This document shows, in pieces, positions 1 to 5,446 of a stretch of DNA of 5,748 nucleotides. Made by a program: the position numbers and the translations under genes. Origin of the DNA: Desulfobacterales bacterium (GTDB taxonomy: Bacteria > Desulfobacterota > DSM-4660 > Desulfatiglandales > Desulfatiglandaceae); assembly GCA_022013615.1 (NCBI GenBank), contig JAKLQB010000848.1, positions 1 through 5,748 of the forward strand, in the 5' to 3' direction. The number at the start of each line of letters is the position of its first letter. The stretch's first letter is position 1. Under the pieces are notes generated by a model. The model made no database searches, had not been told where the DNA came from, and was given only the letters and a program-made list of their open reading frames with translations.

Positions 1-1
1 C

Positions 2-214
2 GCAATTGAAGGAACACCTACCGGTCGCATGACCGATCCAGAGGAGATTGCGAAACTTATATTGTTCCTAAGCTCTGAAGCTGCGGCCAACATTAACGGC
101 CAGGTAATTCGCGTTGATGGCGGGGCGGGAATTAGCATAGGCATGGATGATTTCATGCATTCCTTTATTTCCAAAAAGAGTCCAACGGTGATGAAGATAA
201 AATCGACAAAGTGA
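2..214 (+). CDS. C-terminal end of a short-chain dehydrogenase/reductase (partial, starts left of window)
   Basis: The frame is open from the first complete codon at base 2 to a TGA at 212-214, giving 70 residues with no start of their own. An internal ATG at 29 is not the real start, because the homologous sequence begins before it. The segment is the classical SDR tail: a TPTGRMTDPEEIAKLILFLSS-like stretch that follows the substrate loop, then NGQVIRVDGG, the last beta strand that closes the Rossmann fold. The NAD(P)-binding glycines and the Ser-Tyr-Lys catalytic residues lie outside the window, so activity cannot be judged. About 25 residues follow the VDGG motif, ending in a Lys/Ser-rich tail, which is longer than in most FabG-like proteins. 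The gene is followed 55 bp later by an acyl-CoA synthetase and probably shares its operon. It presumably oxidises a hydroxyacyl-CoA or related alcohol; this is inference from family and context. Confidence 0.88.
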   Translation, partial: AIEGTPTGRMTDPEEIAKLILFLSSEAAANINGQVIRVDGGAGISIGMDDFMHSFISKKSPTVMKIKSTK

Positions 215-269
215 GTTTCTGATTAGAAGAATTAATACTTATACAAGGCCTGAATAGCGAGGACTTCCA

Positions 270-1811
270 ATGCAAGTGATAGGTGATATTGTGCGTTTGA
301 ATGCAAAGCGGTGCCCGGACAAAAATGCCCTTATAATGGATGATAAGCACCTTACCCATGGCCAACTTAATCATAAGGTCAACCAGCTGGCCCATGGGCT
401 CCTCTCTGTGGGAGTAAGGCCTGGAGATAGAGTGGCAATATTGGCCTACAACTGTCTGGAGTGTGTAGTTGTTAATTACGCTACTGCCAAATGCGGTGGG
501 GTAGTGGTTCCGGTCAACTTCCGCTATAAGAGAGATGAGCTTATTTATCTTATCAACAACTCTGAGCCTAAAGTTCTGTTTTTCGGACCTGATTTTATTT
601 CCCTTGTTGAAGATGCCAAGGCCGAATTTGTTTCACCTGTCCATTTGGTGGCCATTTCCGGAGAGCTCTTGGATTCAGGTCTTAATTTGACAAACCTGAT
701 GGATGAGAGGTCAACTGAAGAACCTGGAATCAAAATGGATCCGACCTCGCCGTTCACAATTACTTATACAAGCGGCACAACAGGCTCCCCCAAGGGGGTG
801 CTTGCCTCACACTCCGCCTTTCTCAGCATATATCAAGGAATGACTATTGAGGGTGACCTTCAGCCTGATGAAATCACCCTTGTATGCCTGCCTTTGTTCC
901 ATACTGGTGGGATGCATGCCCTGACCCAACCGACCTTACTTAGAGGAGGCACGGCTGTCATTATGAGTAAGGGGTTTGACCCGGATAAGATCCTTGATGC
1001 CGTATCACGATACGGTGTTACCCTTACTATGTGGGTGCCGACCATGCTGGCGATGCTGGTTAATTATCCAGATATAACCAAATACAACCTCTCTACGCTT
1101 GAGAAGATCTGGTATGGCTCTTCAGCGATTAGCCCCCCAGTTCTTAAAGCCTCTGTGGATATCTTCAAGACCCAGTTCTATCAGTGGTATGGTCAAACCG
1201 AGACCGGCATGGTTTCGGTGCTGAGACCCGAAGACCACATTGAGCGGTCACAGTGCACCGGCCGTGAGATGTTCAATGCGGACCTTCGAATAGTGACCGA
1301 AAATGGAAAGGACACACCGGAAGGCGAAATTGGTGAAATTATTAGCGCCCAACAATACCTCGGCATGATCGGGTATCACAACATGGAGGAAGCCAACAAA
1401 AGGACCATTCGAGATGGGTGGATACAAACCGGAGATCTGGCCAGGGTTGAAGGCCAGGGATATTTCACAATAGTAGACCGCATGAGCGACATGATTATCA
1501 GCGGAGCCGAAAATATCTATCCTAAAGAAATCGAAGATGTTCTAAGCGGTCATCCCGGGGTGCTGGAAGTGGCCGTATTCGGCATTCCGGATGAAGTATA
1601 CGGGGAATCGGTCTGTGCAGTTATTGTGAAAAAACAAGGAAGTCAACTGAATGAGAAGAAAGTCATAGATTTTTGTGCATCCAAGATTTCCAGTTACAAA
1701 AAACCGAAACGAGTTGCATTTATTGATGAACTTCCAAAAAACCCGTCAGGAAAGATAATGAGGAAGGTATTGAGGGAGCCCTATTGGGCCGATCAGAAGA
1801 AAAGGGTTTGA
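270..1811 (+). CDS. AMP-forming acyl-CoA synthetase (class I adenylate-forming ligase, FadD-like)
   Basis: This 513-residue protein has the full length and motif order of the ANL ligase superfamily. It activates a carboxylic acid with ATP to an acyl-adenylate and then transfers the acyl group to CoA. Visible motifs are the P-loop-like A3 motif YTSGTTGSPKGV (166-177), the A5 motif YGQTE (307-311), TGDL with the ribose-binding Asp (387-390), the hinge DR (403-404) followed by SGAENIYPKEIE, and the A10 motif PKNPSGK with the catalytic lysine at 495. All core residues are present. No signal peptide or membrane segment is seen, so it is probably cytoplasmic. The start at 270 is supported by a GAGGA ribosome site at 259-263, six bases upstream, and by a typical N-terminus (IGDIVRLNAKRCPDKNAL). 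The substrate (fatty, aromatic or dicarboxylic acid) cannot be read from these motifs. Its position between two SDR genes and ahead of a thiolase suggests it feeds a beta-oxidation-like route. Confidence 0.95.
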   Translation: MQVIGDIVRLNAKRCPDKNALIMDDKHLTHGQLNHKVNQLAHGLLSVGVRPGDRVAILAYNCLECVVVNYATAKCGGVVVPVNFRYKRDELIYLINNSEPKVLFFGPDFISLVEDAKAEFVSPVHLVAISGELLDSGLNLTNLMDERSTEEPGIKMDPTSPFTITYTSGTTGSPKGVLASHSAFLSIYQGMTIEGDLQPDEITLVCLPLFHTGGMHALTQPTLLRGGTAVIMSKGFDPDKILDAVSRYGVTLTMWVPTMLAMLVNYPDITKYNLSTLEKIWYGSSAISPPVLKASVDIFKTQFYQWYGQTETGMVSVLRPEDHIERSQCTGREMFNADLRIVTENGKDTPEGEIGEIISAQQYLGMIGYHNMEEANKRTIRDGWIQTGDLARVEGQGYFTIVDRMSDMIISGAENIYPKEIEDVLSGHPGVLEVAVFGIPDEVYGESVCAVIVKKQGSQLNEKKVIDFCASKISSYKKPKRVAFIDELPKNPSGKIMRKVLREPYWADQKKRV

Positions 1812-1887
1812 AGGGTGGCGTCTTCATAAGGCTTTTTTCATCGAACTTTCCGTTAACGGTAGCAGATAACACTAAGAGAGGCAACCG

Positions 1888-2628
1888 ATGAGACTTAGGG
1901 AAAAAGTTGCGCTCATAACTGGAGCAGGAGGAGATCTTGGCCGGGGCATGGCGCTCCGCTTCGCAGAAGAGGGCGCCAAAGTGATGGTGAACGACAAGAA
2001 TCTTGGCAAAGCCCAGGAGACTGTGGATCTGGTGACTAAGCAGGGAGGAGTGGCAGCGCCCAATGGAGCGGATTTGACCAAGGCCGAGGAAGTAAAAGAG
2101 ATGGTTGGTCAGGTCATTAGCGAATGGGGACGACTGGATATCCTGGTTAATAATGCTGGTGACATTCGGGATGCCTTGCTCACAAAAATGAGCGACGAGG
2201 ATTGGGATTTTGTAGTGGATCTAAATCTCAAGGCAAGTTTTCTTTGCGCGCGGGCAGTTGCCCCTCACATGATCGAACGTGGTTATGGCAAGATCGTCAA
2301 CATATCCTCTATGGCCTACAAGGGGAATATTGGTCAGGCCAACTATGTCGCAGCTAAAGCAGGTTTAGTAGGCCTCACCCAAGCTTTAGGATTGGAACTG
2401 GCAAGATACGGAATTAACGTCAACTGCGTGGCGCCAGGTCTTATCGACACACCAAAAGCCCGGACTTTGGACGAGAAGGTCCGGGATATACTGGTAAAGA
2501 AAACACCAATGAGGCGTATGGGAGAAATTATCGATATCTCAAATGCGGTCTTGTTCCTGGTATCTGATGAATCCAAATATATCACTCGTCAGACGATTCA
2601 TGTGAGCGGAGGGATGGAGGGCTTCTAA
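1888..2628 (+). CDS. Short-chain dehydrogenase/reductase, FabG-like (probable 3-hydroxyacyl-CoA dehydrogenase)
   Basis: This complete 246-residue classical SDR is the usual size for the family. The cofactor loop is TGAGGDLG (11-18). NNAG lies at 88-91 and the structural Asn at 113. The catalytic triad is Ser140, Tyr153 and Lys157 (YVAAK), and PGLIDTP follows at 183-189. An Asp at 36, at the end of the second beta strand, favours NAD(H) over NADP(H), which fits an oxidising catabolic role better than fatty-acid synthesis. The middle glycine of TGxxxGxG is Asp16; this variant also occurs in other SDRs. The start is set by GAGAGG at 1876-1881, six bases before ATG. The gene lies 76 bp after the ligase and 72 bp before the DUF35 gene. 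The likely job is oxidation of a beta-hydroxyacyl-CoA to the keto form that the downstream thiolase cleaves. With the partial upstream SDR it could form a two-SDR pair, as BbsC-BbsD does, but that is speculation. Confidence 0.93.
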   Translation: MRLREKVALITGAGGDLGRGMALRFAEEGAKVMVNDKNLGKAQETVDLVTKQGGVAAPNGADLTKAEEVKEMVGQVISEWGRLDILVNNAGDIRDALLTKMSDEDWDFVVDLNLKASFLCARAVAPHMIERGYGKIVNISSMAYKGNIGQANYVAAKAGLVGLTQALGLELARYGINVNCVAPGLIDTPKARTLDEKVRDILVKKTPMRRMGEIIDISNAVLFLVSDESKYITRQTIHVSGGMEGF

Positions 2629-2700
2629 GAGTGCACATATAGTCAGTCTCAGTTGACAAGCCATCGTTATTTGGAATTGACGTTATAAGGAGCAGCGTTT

Positions 2701-3153
2701 ATGACCAATTCGTCAAAGACTCTAAAAAAAGAAAAGAATCAAGACTGGGTCCTGATTCAGGCGGGATTGTTTAATTATCCTGTGGAAGAGGGTCAGTATC
2801 CGGCCCTGCTGGCGAACCGATGCACAAGTTGCGGGAAAAGTTTCTTTCCAAAGCGGACCCTTTGTCCACATTGTTTTGAGCAAGGGGAAATGGAAGAAAT
2901 AACACTTGACAGGCGATGTGTCATTTATACCTGTACGGTAGTACATATTCCTTCTCCGGCAGGAATTAAAGCTCCTTATGCTTATGGGTATGTGGATATA
3001 CCTGCCAACAATATTCGTGTTTTCGCCCTTTTTACAGGAGGCGATCCGTATTCATTTCAGTCCGGTCAGGAAGTGGAGTTGGTGCTGGAACCCATAAAAA
3101 AAGAGCAACAGGGGCAACAGATCATCGGATATAAATTCAAACAACTATCATAG
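2701..3153 (+). CDS. Zn-ribbon/OB-fold protein (DUF35 family), probable thiolase partner subunit
   Basis: This is a 150-residue protein of the DUF35 type. It has an N-terminal helical stretch, a rubredoxin-like zinc ribbon with cysteines at 41, 44, 55 and 58 (CTSCGKSFFPKRTLCPHC), and then a beta-rich OB-fold of about 85 residues (roughly 65-150). All four zinc ligands are intact. In known systems these proteins are not enzymes on their own. They bind a thiolase-like partner and shape or cover the CoA-binding pocket, as in archaeal acetoacetyl-CoA thiolase, benzoylsuccinyl-CoA thiolase (BbsA with BbsB) and the steroid side-chain aldolase ChsH2-Ltp2. The thiolase gene begins only 10 bp after this stop, which strongly supports a two-subunit complex. 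The start at 2701 is supported by AAGGAG at 2687-2692, eight bases upstream. The FFPKR and LCPHCF strings after the knuckles are typical of the family. Which substrate the complex handles is not shown by the sequence. Confidence 0.92.
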   Translation: MTNSSKTLKKEKNQDWVLIQAGLFNYPVEEGQYPALLANRCTSCGKSFFPKRTLCPHCFEQGEMEEITLDRRCVIYTCTVVHIPSPAGIKAPYAYGYVDIPANNIRVFALFTGGDPYSFQSGQEVELVLEPIKKEQQGQQIIGYKFKQLS

Positions 3154-3163
3154 AGATATAATT

Positions 3164-4315
3164 ATGAGAGATGTATTTATCGGCGGTGTGGGAATGACCC
3201 TTTTCGGGAAACACCCTGACAGGAGTCTAAGAGATCTTGGACGGGAGGCATGTCTTAACACAATTCGCGAAAGTGGTATCAATCCCAAAGAGATTGAGGC
3301 CGGATATTGCGGTAATGCTTTGGCCCCGGCACTCCAGGGCGAAACGGGTGTAGGACAGAATGTCTTCTGGGAAATAGGCATCAATAGAATTCCCATTGTC
3401 AATGTTGAGAATGCGTGCGCCTCGGGTTCCACTGCTTTGCGGGAAGGATGGATGGCGGTAGCCGGAGGGTTTTACAATATGGTCATGGTTGTCGGGGTAG
3501 AAAAGGCCGTTATGCCCAAAGGTACCATGCTCAATGTCGGTGCGGCAGAACTGGAGACCAGGTTAGGGGATGTTTTCCCCGGTTACTTCGCCTTGGTTGC
3601 CCAAAAACATATGGAGCGATATGGGACTACCCGGGAACAACTGGCCCAGGTGTCAGTAAAGAACCACTTAAGTGGAATATTGAACCCATACGCCCAGTTC
3701 AGAAAAGAGTTCAGTCTGGACGAGGTGCTCAATTCTCCGATGATTGCCGATCCCCTTACATTGTACTCATGTTGCCCCAACAGCGATGGAGCGGCCGCGG
3801 TGATATTGTGCTCTAAAGAAAAGGCCCGGAATCTGGATATTAGCCCAGTTAAAATCACAGCATCCGTATTGACCACCGGCACCTATGAAAACCAGCAGGA
3901 TATAACCTGCTGGGAAGTGGAAAAGCGGGCGGCAAAAGAGGCCTACAACATGGCCTCACTGGGTCCGGAAGACTTAGATGTGGTCGAGGTCCACGACGCT
4001 TTTACCATTTGTGAGATCGTCCATTACGAGGACTTGGGGCTGTGTCCACCAGGGGAGGGAGGCCGTCTCCTTGATGAAAGGGCGACCGAGTTAGGCGGAC
4101 GAATTCCTGTGAACCCAAGCGGAGGCCTGTTGTCCAAAGGTCATCCCGTAGGGGCATCCGGTGTTGGACAGGTAGTAGAAATTGCCTGGCACTTGCGGGG
4201 CCAGGCAGGAGAACGTCAGGTGAAAAATGCAAGAGTCGGCCTCGCACAAATTATGGGCGGCAGCAAGGAAGCGGATACTCGGGCCTGTACGGTCCATATT
4301 CTGGTTAGGGAATAA
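3164..4315 (+). CDS. Thiolase, SCP-x/lipid-transfer type, acting with the DUF35 subunit
   Basis: This 383-residue thiolase-fold enzyme is of the short SCP-x/archaeal class. The N-terminus (VFIGGVGMTLFGK) is characteristic and supports the start at 3164, although the ribosome site is weak (AGAG at 3152-3155 overlapping the previous stop); translation is probably coupled to the DUF35 gene. The nucleophilic cysteine is Cys85 in NACASGS. VEVHDAFT carries His277, and GHPVGASG carries His327. The retained cysteine argues for CoA-dependent beta-ketoacyl cleavage (or the reverse Claisen condensation) rather than the retro-aldol reaction of Ltp2-type proteins, which lack it. The second, C-terminal cysteine of canonical thiolases (CxGGG) is absent: the equivalent stretch reads GLAQIMGGS. 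This is normal for the DUF35-dependent class. After that GG the chain looks a few residues longer than in most relatives. It is the last clear gene of the operon and would carry out the chain-shortening step. The substrate is unknown. Confidence 0.94.
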   Translation: MRDVFIGGVGMTLFGKHPDRSLRDLGREACLNTIRESGINPKEIEAGYCGNALAPALQGETGVGQNVFWEIGINRIPIVNVENACASGSTALREGWMAVAGGFYNMVMVVGVEKAVMPKGTMLNVGAAELETRLGDVFPGYFALVAQKHMERYGTTREQLAQVSVKNHLSGILNPYAQFRKEFSLDEVLNSPMIADPLTLYSCCPNSDGAAAVILCSKEKARNLDISPVKITASVLTTGTYENQQDITCWEVEKRAAKEAYNMASLGPEDLDVVEVHDAFTICEIVHYEDLGLCPPGEGGRLLDERATELGGRIPVNPSGGLLSKGHPVGASGVGQVVEIAWHLRGQAGERQVKNARVGLAQIMGGSKEADTRACTVHILVRE

Positions 4316-4324
4316 AAGGCACGA

Positions 4325-4369
4325 ATGCATGACCAAATTACCTCTTCCCGCAAACGTATTGAGAGGTAG
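4325..4369 (+). CDS. Possible 14-residue leader peptide ORF ahead of the small-gene cassette
   Basis: A tiny frame begins at ATG 4325 and ends at TAG 4367-4369, encoding MHDQITSSRKRIER. AAAAGG at 4314-4319, overlapping the thiolase stop, sits five bases upstream and would serve as a ribosome site. The frame spans a hairpin (4339-4368) that contains the ribosome site of the next ORF, and its stop lies in the right arm of that hairpin. A ribosome reading it could therefore open the hairpin. Nothing shows that it is translated, and a competing ATG at 4329 opens a different 62-codon frame. It is listed as a hypothesis. Confidence 0.2.
   Translation: MHDQITSSRKRIER
4339..4368 (+). promoter_or_regulatory. 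Hairpin that encloses the ribosome site of the 4372 ORF
   Basis: TACCTCT at 4339-4345 pairs perfectly with AGAGGTA at 4362-4368 across a 16-base loop, and a T-G wobble extends the stem by one pair inward. The right arm contains GAGAGG (4361-4366), the Shine-Dalgarno site for the ATG at 4372. If it forms in mRNA it would hide that site. No run of T follows, so it is not a terminator. The pairing is seen directly; the regulatory role is inferred. Confidence 0.4.
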
Positions 4370-4371
4370 TC

Positions 4372-4539
4372 ATGGCCAATCCCCGAGCCAGTTCGGTAGT
4401 CCTTCGTGGAGCCATAAGGGTGCAACAAATAGGAGAAGTGATTTGTCATATGATAAATGGCGTCTATGGGCCCTTACTAAAAAGGATTTTGATAGTATTG
4501 ATGCAGAACAACACTGACCGGGAGCTATTGAGGGTATAA
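4372..4539 (+). CDS. Candidate 55-residue small protein, stop overlapping the next start (TAATG)
   Basis: This is an unrecognised small ORF of 55 codons. Two features make it worth calling. A strong ribosome site, GAGAGG at 4361-4366, lies five bases before ATG, and the TAA stop (4537-4539) shares its last base with the ATG of the membrane protein downstream, the classic TAATG arrangement of translationally coupled genes. The first half is mixed and slightly basic. Residues about 20-45 (IGEVICHMINGVYGPLLKRILIVLM) are hydrophobic or amphipathic and could form a membrane-associated helix broken by the GPLLKR segment. The last ten residues are charged. There is no recognisable domain, signal peptide or metal motif. 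A rival frame (ATG 4329 to TGA 4515-4517, 62 codons) covers much of the same DNA with a less well placed start. I favour the 4372 frame on start and coupling evidence, with moderate confidence that it is expressed at all. Confidence 0.45.
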   Translation: MANPRASSVVLRGAIRVQQIGEVICHMINGVYGPLLKRILIVLMQNNTDRELLRV

Positions 4540-4850
4540 TGCCTTGGTGGGGATTACAACTTTCAGGGGCTTTCTTTATTTTCACTGCTCATGTCGTTAA
4601 CAGACAGTTTGGATTGTGCCTGAAATCATACCTGTACTACTCTTTTGTTTCAATATGCCTAACAGGCTGGATGCTTCCCCTTTCTTATCAGAAAGCGCCA
4701 TCGTTTTTCCAACCGTGGTTTTTTGGAATCGCTTCTCTTACTGTATTTGGGGTATTTGGCAGCTTATTATGGTTTCATGAATCTGTTCATTGGTATAATT
4801 GGTTAGGCGCATTCTTATCAGTAGTTGGCTGTTTATTGTTAGGATTATAG
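4539..4850 (+). CDS. Small four-helix membrane protein, similar to half-size drug/metabolite transporters
   Basis: This 103-residue, very hydrophobic protein has four likely membrane helices at about residues 4-20, 31-49, 56-79 and 84-103. It would sit in the inner membrane. Length and topology match the small multidrug resistance (SMR) family and single EamA repeats of the drug/metabolite transporter superfamily. The end, FHESVHWYNWLGAFLSVVG, follows the common pattern of that superfamily: a Glu before the last helix, then LGAxLxxxG. The first helix lacks the membrane glutamate that SMR pumps need for proton-coupled drug export, so a standard Qac/EmrE function is unlikely. The start at 4539 has GAGGG at 4530-4534, four bases upstream, and overlaps the stop of the preceding small ORF by one base. 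Base composition by eye is more AT-rich than in the catabolic operon. Membership of the DMT superfamily is an impression from pattern, not an established match, and the transported molecule is unknown. Confidence 0.72.
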   Translation: MPWWGLQLSGAFFIFTAHVVNRQFGLCLKSYLYYSFVSICLTGWMLPLSYQKAPSFFQPWFFGIASLTVFGVFGSLLWFHESVHWYNWLGAFLSVVGCLLLGL

Positions 4851-5196
4851 AGCGTAATAAAAATTCAAATATGTCATAATAGAGCTGGCTTCACGGCTAA
4901 TCTGCTTTGAGGTTGTCGTCTTTGTCAGATACATAAAATAATCTACCCAAGAAGGGAGGTACGCCTCAATAAAGACAGCCTGGTATTGCAAAATATTATT
5001 TTATATCTCATAGATCCAATAATGGGGCAAGCCAGAGCAAATTCCCAAAGCCTCCAACCAGTTCGCTATATCCCAAGAAAATATTGTGTTTGCGATCTAT
5101 TAGCTTACATACTTCTTTCACGTATTTTTAGCGCTTTTTGAGCGACTCAATTGGGAGAGGAAAAGATTATTCTATTGAATCGAATACAGGTTGGAC
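4851..5196. other. Gene-free AT-rich gap with broken minus-strand reading frames
   Basis: No ORF here has a credible start and ribosome site. On the minus strand one frame is open from 5096 down to the stop at 4845 except for a single TAA at 5001-5003, and a second frame is open from a GTG at 5121 to a TGA at 5008. Both give protein-like strings (YQAVFIEAYLPSWVDYF and LGYSELVGGFGNLLW) that I do not recognise. They may be remnants of a decayed gene or simply chance in AT-rich DNA. Two short hairpins (4956-4967 with a TACG loop, 5132-5144) lack a T-run and are not convincing terminators. The stretch separates two converging genes. Confidence 0.5.
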
Positions 5197-5433
5197 TTAT
5201 TCGCCATGGCCATTCCGGTGGTGTTTTTTCTTGTCTTTCCGAACTCGAATATAGATCCCAATAACTCCCATTTCATCCAATTCCTCAGCCGAATACTGGT
5301 CATCGGCTTTTGGCGGACCGACAATATGCCCTTTCAACCTGACACTCTCATCGTCTTTATCAACATTCGTCATCCATTTTAACTTTTCGTGCTCCTGTCG
5401 CAGCTCTTCATCCCAATCTTTTGTCTTGTCCAT
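5197..5433 (-). CDS. Small, highly charged hypothetical protein
   Basis: This is a 78-residue minus-strand protein that I do not recognise. It has no cysteine, no signal peptide and no membrane helix, so it is probably cytoplasmic. The first 30 residues are rich in Asp, Glu and Lys and likely helical (DWDEELRQEHEKLKWM). A middle section (residues about 32-45, RLKGHIVGPPKADD) and a short hydrophobic strand (GVIGIYIRV, 56-64) follow. The protein ends in a Lys/His-rich basic tail (RKDKKKHHRNGHGE). The acidic-to-basic layout would suit a nucleic-acid- or protein-binding role, but that is a guess. The start is well supported by AGGGAGGTG immediately upstream in coding orientation. It faces the membrane-protein gene tail to tail across a 346-bp gap and is not part of the catabolic operon. 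An opposite-strand frame from TTG 5426 overlaps its beginning, but that frame has no ribosome site. Confidence 0.72.
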   Translation of the reverse strand: MDKTKDWDEELRQEHEKLKWMTNVDKDDESVRLKGHIVGPPKADDQYSAEELDEMGVIGIYIRVRKDKKKHHRNGHGE

Positions 5434-5437
5434 GTGG

Positions 5438-5446
5438 CACCTCCCT
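5438..5446 (-). promoter_or_regulatory. Near-consensus ribosome binding site of the 78-residue minus-strand gene
   Basis: Read on the minus strand this is AGGGAGGTG, with the GGAGG core six bases before the ATG at 5433-5431. It differs by one base from the ideal anti-16S complement AAGGAGGTG. It is the strongest ribosome site in the window and is the main reason for accepting this small gene and its start. Confidence 0.75.

Noticed and set aside
1807..1840. Possible terminator after the ligase gene (TGAAG/CTTCA stem, then a T-run)
   Set aside because: The stem is only five pairs and the T-run begins several bases after it. The following genes appear to continue the same operon.
1850..1859. 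Perfect 10-bp palindrome CCGTTAACGG 28 bp before the SDR start
   Set aside because: Several 10-bp palindromes are expected by chance in a window of this size, there is no second copy, and no recognisable operator consensus.
2653..2688. TTGACA followed by TTATAA as an internal promoter before the DUF35 gene
   Set aside because: The spacing is about 24 bases, far from the usual 16-18, and no better -10 lies at the right distance.
3415..3816. 133-codon plus-strand ORF inside the thiolase gene
   Set aside because: It lies wholly within the thiolase in another frame. Its translation is Arg/Gly-rich without domain signs, while the thiolase frame carries all catalytic motifs.
4227..4517. 96-codon plus-strand ORF overlapping the thiolase end and the small-ORF region
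   Set aside because: Its first third is a shadow of the thiolase. An internal ATG at 4329 could start a 62-codon version, but its ribosome spacing is looser and it lacks the TAATG coupling shown by the 4372 frame.
5131..5145. CGCT/AGCG hairpin as a terminator for the minus-strand gene
   Set aside because: The stem has only four pairs and no T-run follows in either direction.
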